DNA from: Bordetella hinzii LMG 13501
Lineage (GTDB): Bacteria > Pseudomonadota > Gammaproteobacteria > Burkholderiales > Burkholderiaceae_B
Direction: 5' to 3'
Assembly: GCF_001548475.1 (NCBI RefSeq)
Contig: NZ_LRUJ01000002.1
Span: 124,001-188,000 of the forward strand
DNA: 64,000 nucleotides
Made by a program: the position numbers and the translations under genes. Below are positions 1 to 8,100 of the stretch, piece after piece (the first letter of the stretch is position 1; each line of letters starts with the position of its first letter). The notes below the pieces were generated by a model. That model was not told the DNA's origin and made no database searches. It worked only from the letters and a program-made list of their open reading frames with translations.

Positions 1-177
1 AAGACTACGCTCAAGAAGGGCGGCACGGTTACGCTGGTGGGTTTCGGCACCTTCGCCGTGTCCTCGCGCGCCGCCCGCACCGGCCGCAATCCGCGCACGG
101 GCGAGACCATCAAGATCAAGAAGGCCAAGGTGCCGAAGTTCCGCCCGGGCAAGGCCCTGAAGGACGCCGTCAACTGA
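1..177 (+). CDS. hupB: HU-family DNA-binding protein, C-terminal part (5' truncated by window edge)
   Basis: The window opens inside this gene: frame 1 reads 58 codons and stops with TGA at 175-177. The visible part carries the HU/IHF core, including VGFGTF and the DNA-binding beta-arm segment [10 protein letters not shown], and ends in the usual [16 protein letters not shown] tail. HU is a small (about 90 aa) dimeric nucleoid protein that bends DNA without strong sequence preference. The tail fits HU better than IHF, and HU-beta is my guess at the paralogue. About one third of the protein lies outside the window, so start and promoter cannot be judged. Confidence 0.9.
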   Translation, partial: KTTLKKGGTVTLVGFGTFAVSSRAARTGRNPRTGETIKIKKAKVPKFRPGKALKDAVN

Positions 178-226
178 CAGGCTGTCAGGCAAGTCGGAAG
201 CTTCCCGGGGATTGCCCGTCATCGAT

Positions 227-255
227 TTGCCGACTCAGGCGCGGTTCGCTATACT
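227..255 (+). promoter_or_regulatory. Sigma-70 type promoter of tRNA-Val
   Basis: TTGCCG at 227-232 and TATACT at 250-255 are separated by 17 bp. A GC-rich stretch follows the -10 hexamer, as is usual for stringently controlled stable RNA promoters. The predicted start is about 30 bases before the mature tRNA. Confidence 0.6.
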
Positions 256-290
256 TCGGGCCGCGCAAGACTTTGAGTGGCCCCGCGCAT

Positions 291-366
291 GGGTGCTTAG
301 CTCAGTTGGTAGAGCGGCGCCCTTACAAGGCGTAGGTCACAGGTTCGACCCCTGTAGCACCCACCA
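291..366 (+). tRNA. tRNA-Val (anticodon TAC)
   Basis: A 76-nt cloverleaf can be folded. The acceptor arm pairs GGGTGCT (291-297) with AGCACCC (356-362), followed by discriminator A and an encoded CCA (364-366). The anticodon stem GCGCC/GGCGT encloses the loop CTTACAA, giving anticodon TAC, which reads GUA valine codons. The T arm contains GGTTCGACCC. A promoter sits upstream and a strong terminator hairpin begins 18 bases after the CCA, so this looks like a single-gene unit. Confidence 0.95.
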
Positions 367-384
367 AAGCTGCGCGTCAGGCTC

Positions 385-416
385 AAAGCCCTTGGACCCC
401 AGGTTCAAGGGCTTTT
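385..416 (+). terminator. Rho-independent terminator after tRNA-Val
   Basis: AAAGCCCTTG (385-394) pairs perfectly with CAAGGGCTTT (406-415) around an 11-nt loop and runs into a short T tract. It separates the tRNA from the tonB promoter region. Confidence 0.8.
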
Positions 417-517
417 GTGTTTCTGGCGTCCGCGCCCACGTCCGCCGGTCTTTGCGCGCGCAACCATTGGCCGGCGCGCCCGCCAAGCCGGGGCGGCGAT
501 GCCAAGCGGATTAAACT

Positions 518-532
518 TGCGAATCATTCGCA
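518..532. promoter_or_regulatory. Fur box upstream of tonB
   Basis: TGCGAATCATTCGCA is a perfect 7-1-7 inverted repeat (TGCGAAT-C-ATTCGCA), the architecture of Fur operators. A possible promoter, TTGCGA with TATATC 15 bp downstream, overlaps it, so Fur-Fe would block transcription. The site is about 100 bp before tonB and fits iron control of the tonB-exbB-exbD operon. Fur binding itself is inferred. Confidence 0.65.
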
Positions 533-630
533 TTTGATATATCGTGGGGGACTTGGAAACGCCAGCGAGTGGCCGGGGACAACGATCCTGGTTGCGTGCT
601 GGCGTACTCGTTAATGTTTCTGGCTGATTC

Positions 631-1416
631 ATGCCTAGCCTTCAATACGGTTGGACTACTACCCCGCAGGCGTCCATGGGGTTGCGTGTGGGAGCCGGCA
701 TCGCCGTGCTTGCCGTGCACGCGGCGGTGATCGGAGCCATCTTCCTGAACCACACCGAAGCACCCGTCATGCTCGAGCAGGAGCCTGTCATGGTGAGCGT
801 CATCGAGGCTCCCGTCCCTCAGGTCGCCAAGGCCGAGCCCAATCCCGAGCCTCCCGTCGAAGAGACGCCGCCGCCCGAACCGGTGGTCGAGCCCCCGCCG
901 CCCGAGCCCGAACCCGAGCTCAAGCCCGAGCCGGAACCCGAGCCCATCGTGGAAAAGGCGCCCGAGCCGGCGCCGCCACCCAAGCCCAAGCCCAAGCCCA
1001 AACCCAAGCCGCAGCCCAAGCCTCAACCCAAGACCGAGGTCCAGGCCGAGCCCAAGCCGCAGACGCCGCCGGCCGGCGCCACCGATGGCGAGCAGGTCAC
1101 GCAGGCGCCCAAACAGGGGCCCGCGCCCGAAGAGCCGGTCTTCATGTCCAGCGTCGAATACCTCGGCGATCGTCCGGCGCCCAAGTACCCCTCGGACTCG
1201 ATCCGGCGCCGCGAGCAGGGCCGCGTCATCGTGCTGGTCACGATCAATCCGCAGGGCTATGTCGACAAGGCCAGCATCGATACCTCCTCGGGATTCCGCC
1301 GGCTGGATAACTCGGCCCTGGAAGCCGTGCGCAAGGCGCGGTTCAAACCACTGACACGCAACGGGGTTCCCCAGACCGCCATGGCCAGGATTCCGTTCGA
1401 TTTCGGACTTAAGTGA
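631..1416 (+). CDS. tonB: Energy transducer TonB
   Basis: 261 aa. TonB carries proton-motive energy from ExbB-ExbD to outer-membrane receptors for siderophores, haem and similar ligands. The order is: short cytoplasmic N-terminus, one membrane helix (about 18-40), a long periplasmic Pro-rich linker (about 62-170) with Pro-Glu repeats followed by Pro-Lys repeats, and a TonB C-terminal domain (about 173-261) with the YP motif at 186-187 and a final FDFGLK strand. No clear Shine-Dalgarno precedes this ATG, but no better in-frame start is available. It is followed within 25 bp by exbB and then exbD and is preceded by a Fur box, so iron-regulated expression as one operon is likely. No TonB-dependent receptor gene is adjacent. 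Confidence 0.93.
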   Translation: MPSLQYGWTTTPQASMGLRVGAGIAVLAVHAAVIGAIFLNHTEAPVMLEQEPVMVSVIEAPVPQVAKAEPNPEPPVEETPPPEPVVEPPPPEPEPELKPEPEPEPIVEKAPEPAPPPKPKPKPKPKPQPKPQPKTEVQAEPKPQTPPAGATDGEQVTQAPKQGPAPEEPVFMSSVEYLGDRPAPKYPSDSIRRREQGRVIVLVTINPQGYVDKASIDTSSGFRRLDNSALEAVRKARFKPLTRNGVPQTAMARIPFDFGLK

Positions 1417-1437
1417 TTCAAGCAAAAGGGAACTGAA

Positions 1438-2349
1438 ATGTTCAACGCACTCCAAAACGCCATGATGGTCGTGGCCCAGGCAGCGGCCCCGGCCGCGCCC
1501 GCCGCAGGCGCGGCTCCGTCGGCCACGCCGCCGGCCGCCCCGCCGGCCGCCCCGGAAGCCTTGCAGCAGGCGGCCACGGCCCTGAACGCCGCGCCCGCGC
1601 CCGCGCCGGACATGGGCTTTCTGCATTTCGTGGCCCAGAGCGATTTTGTCGGCAAGACGCTGTTCATCATCCTCATCCTGATGTCGCTGGTGACCTGGTA
1701 TCTCATCGTGGTCAAGGCCTTCAGCAACCTGCGCATGCGCAAGCGCGCGGCCAATTTCCTGAACCACTTCTGGAATGCCAGCTCTTTGCAGCAGGTCGAA
1801 AACGAAATCATCACGCACGGCGCGCGCGATCCCTTCTCGCATCTGGCCAGCCATGCCATCCATGCGCAAAGCCATCACGCCAAGTTCGGCGCGACCAAGC
1901 TGGAAGAGGCCGGCAGCAACGGCGAGTTCGTGACCCGCACGATGCGCAAGGTGATCGACGAAGAGACCGCCAAGCTTGAAAACGGCCTGACCGTGCTGGC
2001 CTCGGTCGGTTCGACCGCGCCTTTCGTCGGCCTGTTCGGCACGGTCTGGGGCGTGTATCACGCCCTGGTCGGTATCGGCCTGTCCGATGGCGTGACCATC
2101 AACCGTATCGCCGGCCCCGTGGGCGAGGCGCTGATCATGACCGGCCTGGGCCTGGCCGTGGCCATTCCGGCGGTGCTGGCGTACAACGCCTTCGTGCGCA
2201 ACAACCGTGTCTTCCTGTCGCGCCTGGATGCCTTCGCGCACGATCTATTCGCCTTCCTGACCACCGGCCAGCAGGTGGCCGTGTCGGATGGCAAGGTCCG
2301 CGCCCTGCGGCGCCAGGGCGCGCACGCCGATGCGCGAGGGAGCGAATAA
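1438..2349 (+). CDS. exbB: TonB-system proton channel subunit ExbB
   Basis: 303 aa. Pentameric inner-membrane subunit of the ExbB-ExbD proton channel that drives TonB. The start is supported by AAGGGAAC just upstream. Residues 1-60 form an Ala/Pro-rich extension with a short hydrophobic beginning that would be exported; E. coli ExbB lacks it, but longer ExbB proteins of this kind are known in pseudomonads and bordetellae. The first core helix is about 72-93. The MotA/TolQ/ExbB domain follows with two more helices, one around the [13 protein letters not shown] segment and one around [18 protein letters not shown]. The stop overlaps the exbD start by one base (TAATG), which implies translational coupling. 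Confidence 0.93.
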   Translation: MFNALQNAMMVVAQAAAPAAPAAGAAPSATPPAAPPAAPEALQQAATALNAAPAPAPDMGFLHFVAQSDFVGKTLFIILILMSLVTWYLIVVKAFSNLRMRKRAANFLNHFWNASSLQQVENEIITHGARDPFSHLASHAIHAQSHHAKFGATKLEEAGSNGEFVTRTMRKVIDEETAKLENGLTVLASVGSTAPFVGLFGTVWGVYHALVGIGLSDGVTINRIAGPVGEALIMTGLGLAVAIPAVLAYNAFVRNNRVFLSRLDAFAHDLFAFLTTGQQVAVSDGKVRALRRQGAHADARGSE

Positions 2350-2819
2350 TGGCGTTCGGCAGCTTCGACAACAAAGGGTCGGGCGGCCACACCGTGTCCG
2401 AGATCAACATGGTGCCGCTCATCGACGTGATGCTGGTGCTGCTGGTGATCTTCATCATCACGGCGCCGCTGCTGGCGCATTCGATCAAGATCAACATGCC
2501 GCAGGTCACGGCCGAGCAGATCCAGGAAGATCCCAAGACGATAGACCTGGCCATCGATGCCAGCGGCTCGCTCTTCTGGGACGAACAGCCCGTCACCCTG
2601 GAAGACCTGCCGTTCCGCTTCCAGGCGGTGGCGGGTGACAAGCCCCAGCCGGAGATCCGCATCCGCGCCGACCAGAACACCCGCTACGAAACCCTGGCCA
2701 AGGTCATGGCCTCGGCCCGCCGCTCCGGCATGAGCCGCATCGGCTTCATCACCACGCCGGCGCCCGCGGCGGCCGATCCGGCCGCCGCGCCCGGGCCCGC
2801 CGCCGTGCCCGCGCGCTGA
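2349..2819 (+). CDS. exbD: TonB-system subunit ExbD
   Basis: 156 aa. Partner of ExbB. One N-terminal membrane helix (about 20-43) contains the essential Asp at residue 26 in the motif PLIDVMLVLLVIF, equivalent to Asp25 of E. coli ExbD. The periplasmic ExbD/TolR domain follows (about 45-138), and a low-complexity Ala/Pro tail closes the protein. The ATG overlaps the exbB stop codon. A GC-rich hairpin lies ten bases past the stop, ending the tonB operon. Function is clear from motif and operon position. A second ExbD-like gene at 31324-31740 is a separate paralogue. Confidence 0.93.
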   Translation: MAFGSFDNKGSGGHTVSEINMVPLIDVMLVLLVIFIITAPLLAHSIKINMPQVTAEQIQEDPKTIDLAIDASGSLFWDEQPVTLEDLPFRFQAVAGDKPQPEIRIRADQNTRYETLAKVMASARRSGMSRIGFITTPAPAAADPAAAPGPAAVPAR

Positions 2820-2828
2820 GGGCAGGCG

Positions 2829-2850
2829 CCGGGGAGGCGGGCCTCCCCGG
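2829..2850 (+). terminator. GC hairpin after exbD
   Basis: CCGGGGAGG (2829-2837) pairs perfectly with CCTCCCCGG (2842-2850) around a 4-base loop. There is no T tract, so it may act as a weak terminator or as a 3' stabilising hairpin for the tonB-exbB-exbD message. Confidence 0.5.
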
Positions 2851-2881
2851 TGTCCATTCCGGGGCCACTCGCAGATTTCAC

Positions 2882-2912
2882 TTGGGCGCGCGGCCCAGGT
2901 TCGCGCTAGAAT
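2882..2912 (+). promoter_or_regulatory. Candidate promoter giving a leaderless response-regulator mRNA
   Basis: TAGAAT (2907-2912) sits six bases before the ATG at 2919, with TTGGGC (2882-2887) 19 bp upstream. Transcription from this -10 would begin at or beside the ATG. No Shine-Dalgarno is present, and the in-frame TAG inside the -10 excludes an earlier start codon. Confidence 0.4.
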
Positions 2913-2918
2913 CGCGGG

Positions 2919-3590
2919 ATGCGAGTACTCGTAATCGAAGACGACACCACCCTGGGCCACGCGCTCCAGGAATTCCTGTCCGACCAGGGCTACGCCGTGG
3001 ACTGGCTCACCGAAGGTGACAAGGTCCAGGGGGCGCTGGCGGGGCAGCCCTACGACCTGCTCCTGCTGGACCTGAACCTGCCCGGCCAAAGCGGCCTGGA
3101 GGTGCTGCGCCAGCTGCGCCAGGAGGGCAACCAGGTCCCGGTCCTCATCCTGACCGCCCGCGATGGCCTGGACGACCGCGTCGCCGGCCTGGATGCCGGC
3201 GCGGACGACTACGTCACCAAGCCGTTCGACCTGCCCGAGCTGGCCGCCCGCGTGCGCGCCCTGGGGCGCCGGCGCACCGGCCAGGCCCAGCCGCTGATCG
3301 AAGTCGGGCCCCTCGTGTTTGACACCGTGGGCCGCGAAGTCCGGGCCAACGGCCAGCGCCTGGCCTTGTCCGTGCGCGAGCTTTCCGTGCTGGAGATGCT
3401 CATGGCCCGCGTCGGCCGCGTCGTGACCAAGCGCCAGATCGTCAATTCCCTGTCCGCCTGGGACGCCGACTTCAGCGAAAATGCGGTCGAAGTCTATGTA
3501 TACCGCTTGCGCAAGCGTCTCGAAGGCACTGGCGCCAGCATCCAGACCGTGCGCGGCTTTGGCTATATGCTGGACGTCGAAGCGGCTTGA
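2919..3590 (+). CDS. OmpR/PhoB-family response regulator (TctD/QseB-like)
   Basis: 223 aa. The receiver domain (1-115) has the acidic pocket E7-D8-D9, phospho-acceptor D51 in LLLLDLNLP, T79 and K101. A winged-helix Trans_reg_C domain occupies about 127-220, ending RTVRGFGYMLD-like (here QTVRGFGYML). It should bind DNA when phosphorylated by the kinase encoded 50 bp downstream. An in-frame TAG twelve bases upstream fixes the ATG, and the message may be leaderless. Similarity in architecture is to the TctD/QseB/BasR branch. The signal is unknown, but the shared operon with kup suggests potassium or osmotic adaptation as one possibility. Confidence 0.88.
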   Translation: MRVLVIEDDTTLGHALQEFLSDQGYAVDWLTEGDKVQGALAGQPYDLLLLDLNLPGQSGLEVLRQLRQEGNQVPVLILTARDGLDDRVAGLDAGADDYVTKPFDLPELAARVRALGRRRTGQAQPLIEVGPLVFDTVGREVRANGQRLALSVRELSVLEMLMARVGRVVTKRQIVNSLSAWDADFSENAVEVYVYRLRKRLEGTGASIQTVRGFGYMLDVEAA

Positions 3591-3640
3591 GCCCGCCGGA
3601 CGCCGGCCCGTGAGGGCCGGCGCAAACCGCTTCCCTCAAC

Positions 3641-4762
3641 ATGCCGGATTCCCAAACCGAACCGTTGCCGCAACCGCCAGGCTGGAAGCTGCCGTCCGGT
3701 TCGTTGGCGCGCCACCTGGTGGTGCGCCTCATGCCCCCCATCTTGTTGCTGGTCCTGCTGGACCTGGCGGCGACCTGGGTCATCACGCACAAGATCGATA
3801 TGTCGGTCTGGATGCTGGAAGACTTCTTCTGGCTCATGGTGGTGGGCCAGGTACTGCTGATCGCCCTGTTTGCCGGCGTGATCATCCAGGGCGTGCGCTC
3901 GGGGCTGCGCTCGGTCAACCACCTGTCTGAAGAAATCCGCCTGCGCTCCATCGACGACATGCAGCCCATGGCGGTGCAGGGGCTGCCAGCCGAGATCGCC
4001 CCGCTGGTGACCCATATCAACGATCTGCTGCTGCGCCTGGATGCCTCGCTGGCCGCGCAACGGCGCTTCATCGGCCATGCCGCGCACCAGCTGCGCACGC
4101 CCTTGAGCGGGCTGCGGCTGGAGTCCGAGTTGATGCTGGCCCGTCCCTTGCCCGAGGATGTGCGGGCGCGAGCCGAACGCATCAAGGTCGTCAGCGACCG
4201 CATGATCCGCCTGGGGCAGCAATTGCTGGTCCTGGCCAAGGCCGATCCCAATGCGCGGCCGCAAGACCGTTTCGTACGCCTGGATCTCTGCGAATGGGTG
4301 CGCGCCAGCGGCGCCGAATGGATTCCGCGCACGCGGGCCTCGCAGGTCGAAATCGATCTGCTGGCGCCCGACCACCCGGTCTGGATCGACGGCGACCCCT
4401 TGCTGCTGGACGAGCTGCTGGGCAATCTCATCGACAATGCCTTGCGCTACGGGGCGGGCCGGATCACGCTGACCATCGGCGAGAATCCGCCCTCGCTCAC
4501 GGTCGAGGACGATGGCCCGGGCATCGTTCCGGAAGAGCGCGAGCGGGTCTTCGAAGCCTTTTACCGCTCGCCCTCGGCCAGCGCGGACGGCTCCGGCCTG
4601 GGGCTGGCCATCGTGCGCGAAATCGCGCATGCGCACGGCGCCTGGTGGAAGCTGAGCAGCCGCCCCGAGTTCAGCGGCACGCGGCTTACCGTTGTCTTCC
4701 CAGGGCCCCGCAAGGGCGCCCAACTCACCCGCCACGAGCGCCCTTATGAGTCAGACCTCTGA
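3641..4762 (+). CDS. Sensor histidine kinase with minimal periplasmic loop
   Basis: 373 aa. Two membrane helices (about 31-49 and 62-82) are joined by only about a dozen residues, so there is no room for the periplasmic sensor domain usual in TctE-type kinases. A HAMP-like linker follows, then the HisKA domain with phospho-acceptor H149 in HQLRTPLSGL and a HATPase_c domain with N box (LLGNLIDNALRYGAG), G1 (EDDGPGI) and G2 (GSGLGLAIV). It is the evident partner of the upstream response regulator. The 3' end overlaps the kup start by 17 bases. No clear Shine-Dalgarno precedes the ATG. Sensing inside the membrane or through a partner membrane protein is the likely mode. Confidence 0.87.
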   Translation: MPDSQTEPLPQPPGWKLPSGSLARHLVVRLMPPILLLVLLDLAATWVITHKIDMSVWMLEDFFWLMVVGQVLLIALFAGVIIQGVRSGLRSVNHLSEEIRLRSIDDMQPMAVQGLPAEIAPLVTHINDLLLRLDASLAAQRRFIGHAAHQLRTPLSGLRLESELMLARPLPEDVRARAERIKVVSDRMIRLGQQLLVLAKADPNARPQDRFVRLDLCEWVRASGAEWIPRTRASQVEIDLLAPDHPVWIDGDPLLLDELLGNLIDNALRYGAGRITLTIGENPPSLTVEDDGPGIVPEERERVFEAFYRSPSASADGSGLGLAIVREIAHAHGAWWKLSSRPEFSGTRLTVVFPGPRKGAQLTRHERPYESDL

Positions 4763-6626
4763 AGCAGGCACCTCCCGGCCCATGGCCCTGATGATGGGTG
4801 CCCTGGGGGTGGTCTACGGGGACATCGGCACCAGCCCCCTGTACACGCTGCGCGCCTGCCTGACCGGTTTTGCCGATCTCGAGCCCTCCCATATCCTGGG
4901 CGTGCTGTCCATCCTGTTCTGGCTGCTCATGGTGGTGGTGTCGCTCAAGTACGTGACGCTGGTGCTGCGGGCGGACAACCAGGGCGAGGGCGGCACGCTG
5001 GCCCTGCTGGAGCTGGCGGTGCGCGGGCGCAGCGGCCGGATGCGTATGTTCCTCATCATATTGGGCATCTTCGGCGCCGCGCTCTTCTACGGCGACAGCA
5101 TGATCACCCCGGCGATTTCCGTGCTCTCGGCCATCGAGGGCATCGGCGTGGTGTCGCACACCATGGATCCCTGGGTGGTGCCGGCGGCCATCGTGGTGCT
5201 CGTCGGGTTGTTTGCCATCCAGTCCCATGGCACGGGCGCGGTGGGCAAGCTCTTCGGGCCGGTGATGGGGCTTTGGTTCGGCACGCTGGCCGTCATGGGC
5301 GGCTGGCAGATCTGGCAGACGCCGGAGGTCCTGGCCGCGCTCAATCCGATGTGGGGGCTGCGCTTCATCATCGAGTTTCCCCTGATGAGCTTTCTGCTGT
5401 TGGGCGCGGTGGTGCTGGCCCTGACCGGCGCCGAGGCGCTGTACGCGGATATGGGCCATTTCGGCCGCCCGGCCATCCGCCGCGCCTGGTTCAGCATGGT
5501 GCTGCCCTCGCTCACGCTATGCTATCTGGGCCAGGGGGCCCTGCTCTTGCGTGATCCCACGGCCATCCGCAATCCCTTTTTCCTGATGGCCCCCGAATGG
5601 GGCCTGGTGGCCCTGGTGGCCCTGGCCACCGTGGCCACGGTGGTGGCGTCCCAGGCGGTGATATCGGGCGCATTTTCCGTCACCCGCCAGGCGGTGCAGT
5701 TGGGTTTCTGGCCGCGCATGCAGATTCTGCACACCTCGGCCATCGAAAAGGGCCAGATCTATTTGCCCCAGGTCAATGCGCTGCTCTTGTGCGCCGTGCT
5801 GCTGCTGGTGCTGGTGTTCCGCAACTCGGAGAATCTGGCCGCGGCCTATGGTTTCGCCGTGACCGGCACCATGTTGACGACATCGGTGCTGGCCTTTGCG
5901 GTGCTGCCCAGGGGGAGCGCGGGCGGCAGGCGGCTGGCCTGGATGATCTTGCTCGGGATCTTGCTGCTTATCGACGTGTTGCTGTTCGGCGCCAATATCT
6001 TCAAGATCCACGAAGGTGGCTGGATGCCGCTGCTGGTGGGCGTGATTGTCTTTACGCTGATGATGACCTGGCGGCGCGGCCGCCAGCTGCTGGCGGAGCT
6101 CCAGGCCCGGGATCGCCAGCCGCTCAGGGAGTTCATGGAGCAGCTGGAAGCCTATCCGCCGGCCCGCGTGCCCGGCACGGCCATCTTCATGACCATGAAC
6201 AGCGGCAATGTGCCGCCGGCCCTATTGCACAACCTCAAGCACAACAAGGTGCTGCACGATCACGTCGTGTTTCTCTCCATCAGGGTGGCCGACGTGCCCT
6301 ATATCCCGGCTGGCGGACGCTTCGAGGTCGCGCAGATCAGCCCGTCGAGCTGGCAGGTCATCATCCATTACGGCTTCAAGGAAGATCCGGATGTGCCCGA
6401 TGCGCTGCGCGAGGTGGCCGAAGCCTATCCGGAAATCGACCTCGAACCCATGCGCACCTCCTTCTACCTGTCGCGGCAGACCGTGGTCTCGGCCAAGCGC
6501 TCGGCCATGTCGCGCTGGCGCCGAGCGGTGTTCGCCTTTCTGGCGCGCAACTCGACCCGCAGCACCAAGTTCTTCAAGATTCCGCCCAATCGGGTGGTCG
6601 AAATGGGCATGCAGGTGGAGCTCTGA
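4746..6626 (+). CDS. kup: Low-affinity potassium transporter Kup
   Basis: 626 aa, the normal Kup length. Kup imports K+ with protons across the inner membrane. The N-terminal signature VVYGDIGTSPLYTL is present, followed by about twelve hydrophobic segments and a soluble C-terminal domain of about 170 residues. I start at ATG 4746 because the protein then begins MSQTSEAG and runs straight into the conserved GALGVVYGDIG segment; the frame stays open a little further upstream only through a TTG. The gene overlaps the histidine kinase by 17 bases, so expression is probably coupled to the two-component genes. After the stop comes a non-coding stretch that holds the 15-bp repeat array. Confidence 0.93.
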   Translation: MSQTSEAGTSRPMALMMGALGVVYGDIGTSPLYTLRACLTGFADLEPSHILGVLSILFWLLMVVVSLKYVTLVLRADNQGEGGTLALLELAVRGRSGRMRMFLIILGIFGAALFYGDSMITPAISVLSAIEGIGVVSHTMDPWVVPAAIVVLVGLFAIQSHGTGAVGKLFGPVMGLWFGTLAVMGGWQIWQTPEVLAALNPMWGLRFIIEFPLMSFLLLGAVVLALTGAEALYADMGHFGRPAIRRAWFSMVLPSLTLCYLGQGALLLRDPTAIRNPFFLMAPEWGLVALVALATVATVVASQAVISGAFSVTRQAVQLGFWPRMQILHTSAIEKGQIYLPQVNALLLCAVLLLVLVFRNSENLAAAYGFAVTGTMLTTSVLAFAVLPRGSAGGRRLAWMILLGILLLIDVLLFGANIFKIHEGGWMPLLVGVIVFTLMMTWRRGRQLLAELQARDRQPLREFMEQLEAYPPARVPGTAIFMTMNSGNVPPALLHNLKHNKVLHDHVVFLSIRVADVPYIPAGGRFEVAQISPSSWQVIIHYGFKEDPDVPDALREVAEAYPEIDLEPMRTSFYLSRQTVVSAKRSAMSRWRRAVFAFLARNSTRSTKFFKIPPNRVVEMGMQVEL

Positions 6627-6726
6627 CGGGGGCGGAAACGGCTTGCCGTCTTCCATCTCCATCCTACGGCCAACGCCGCTCCGCCTGATTGTCGCCGCGT
6701 CACCGGCTGCCGCACACTCTCAAGAC

Positions 6727-6874
6727 ACTGCCGGCTCACTGACTGCCGGCTCACTGACTGCCGGCTCACTGACTGCCGGCTCACTGACTGCCGGCTCACT
6801 GACTGCCGGCTCACTGACTGCCGGCTCACTGACTGCCGGCTCACTGACTGCCGGCTCACTGACTGCCGGCTCAC
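6727..6874. repeat. Tandem repeat, 15-bp unit, nine full copies plus a 13-base partial copy
   Basis: Unit ACTGCCGGCTCACTG repeats without a mismatch from 6727 to 6861, and a truncated tenth copy ends at 6874. Each unit contains the palindrome GCCGGC. The array is intergenic, 100 bases after kup and ending four bases before the Shine-Dalgarno of the FkbM-like gene. Perfect identity between units suggests recent expansion by slippage, so copy number probably varies among strains. Confidence 0.95.
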
Positions 6875-6890
6875 GTATGGAGGCCGGCAT

Positions 6891-8078
6891 ATGGTCATGG
6901 GAGATTGGCGCGAGCTCAAACGCCTGGGGGACGAGCGCATCGCGCGAGTGCGCGCGCTGGATGGGTTCTACGTGCTTTGGCCGCGCTATTGCAGCAACTG
7001 GACCCAGCATCTGCATGAAGTGGCGCAAGGGGCGACCTATCGTGCCGATCCCCGCTTTCTGGGCTTCTGTGAGGTCGGCGAAAAACCTAGTCTGGCCAAT
7101 GCGATGACGCCGGTCCCGCCCAGCCAGGACGGCGCGATTTCGATGATGGAATATCTGCGCCAACGAAGCCGCAACCCCAATATCGGCTTGATGTGCTTGC
7201 CGGGCACGCATGGCGAGTGGGCGTTGTGGCAGGGCGTGCAGGGCAGTTTTGATTATCTGGCCCATATGGCCGCCAGCGGCGCCGTGCATACCTATGTGCC
7301 GGTGGCCGAAGAGCGCGAGCACTATATCGCCGAGATAGACAGCTACCTGGCCTTGATGGCCGAGATGGATCTCCTATCGCAGCAGACGCTGGCCGCGCGC
7401 ATTCATGCCTATCTGGCGCTGGATCGCGGTCCCTTGCTGCGCTATATGATTTCCAGCGAGTACCAGTATTTCAACGGCGCCAGCCCGCATTGTTCTTTCG
7501 TGCCGCGCGAGCGCGAAATCTACGTCGATGTGGGAGCCAGCCAGGGCGAGCAGGTGGGGCGCATGGCCGGCCTGGTAGGGCCGGATTCGCAGCTATGGGC
7601 CCTGGAGCCCAACCGGCTGGACTTCGCCAGCCTGCGCAGCCTGTCCTGGCTCTTGCCTATCCGGGCCGAACGTGCCGTGGCGGGCGCCGAACATGGCGGC
7701 TCGGTGGACTTCTATACCGACCCGTCTTATCCCCATGGCTCGCGTTTCGTGCTGCCCTCGGATTCGGCTCAGTGGCGCGAGGCGCGCAAAGACTGGATAG
7801 AGGCCTTGCCGGCGGTTTCGCTCGATCACTTGGTGCCGGATCAAGCCACCATGATCAAGGCCGATGTGGAGGGCGGGGAGTTGGGCATCCTGCAAGGGGC
7901 TACCCGGCACCTGGCGCAGCCGCAATGCCGCCTGAGTATTGCGGCCTACCATTATCCCAACGACCTGTTGACCTTGAGCCGTTTTATGCGTTCGCTGGGC
8001 CGGCAGCGCCAATCCGTGCGCGGTCATCATGCGGGCGTGTGGGACATGGTGCTCTACGTGCATGAGGAAGCCGCCTAG
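6891..8078 (+). CDS. FkbM-family SAM-dependent methyltransferase with unrecognised N-terminal half
   Basis: 395 aa. The C-terminal part (about 205-392) is a Rossmann-fold FkbM methyltransferase: SAM-binding motif YVDVGASQGE (211-220), acidic E239 in ALEPN, and the motif IKADVEGGELGILQGA (322-337). FkbM enzymes O-methylate sugars or small metabolites, often for surface glycans. Residues 1-200 match no family I know; they are rich in aromatic residues and may bind the acceptor. The start is well supported by TGGAGG with a 7-base spacer. The gene is alone, between the repeat array and a bidirectional terminator. Substrate is unknown. Confidence 0.75.
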   Translation: MVMGDWRELKRLGDERIARVRALDGFYVLWPRYCSNWTQHLHEVAQGATYRADPRFLGFCEVGEKPSLANAMTPVPPSQDGAISMMEYLRQRSRNPNIGLMCLPGTHGEWALWQGVQGSFDYLAHMAASGAVHTYVPVAEEREHYIAEIDSYLALMAEMDLLSQQTLAARIHAYLALDRGPLLRYMISSEYQYFNGASPHCSFVPREREIYVDVGASQGEQVGRMAGLVGPDSQLWALEPNRLDFASLRSLSWLLPIRAERAVAGAEHGGSVDFYTDPSYPHGSRFVLPSDSAQWREARKDWIEALPAVSLDHLVPDQATMIKADVEGGELGILQGATRHLAQPQCRLSIAAYHYPNDLLTLSRFMRSLGRQRQSVRGHHAGVWDMVLYVHEEAA

Positions 8079-8100
8079 CGGAGGGTGGCCGCGGGACGAA

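Noticed and set aside
511-2241. Long open frame on the minus strand over tonB and exbB
   Set aside because: It is antisense to a clear operon, has low-complexity Gly/Arg content and no recognisable domain; high GC keeps the antisense frame open.
6727-6874. CRISPR array
   Set aside because: The 15-bp units are directly joined without spacers, and no cas genes are present.
6464-6940. Minus-strand frame encoding a repeated VSRQS pentapeptide, and plus-strand frame with a repeated TAGSL pentapeptide
   Set aside because: Both arise because the 15-bp repeat is a multiple of three and lacks stops; neither has a start signal and both run into unrelated frames of neighbouring genes.
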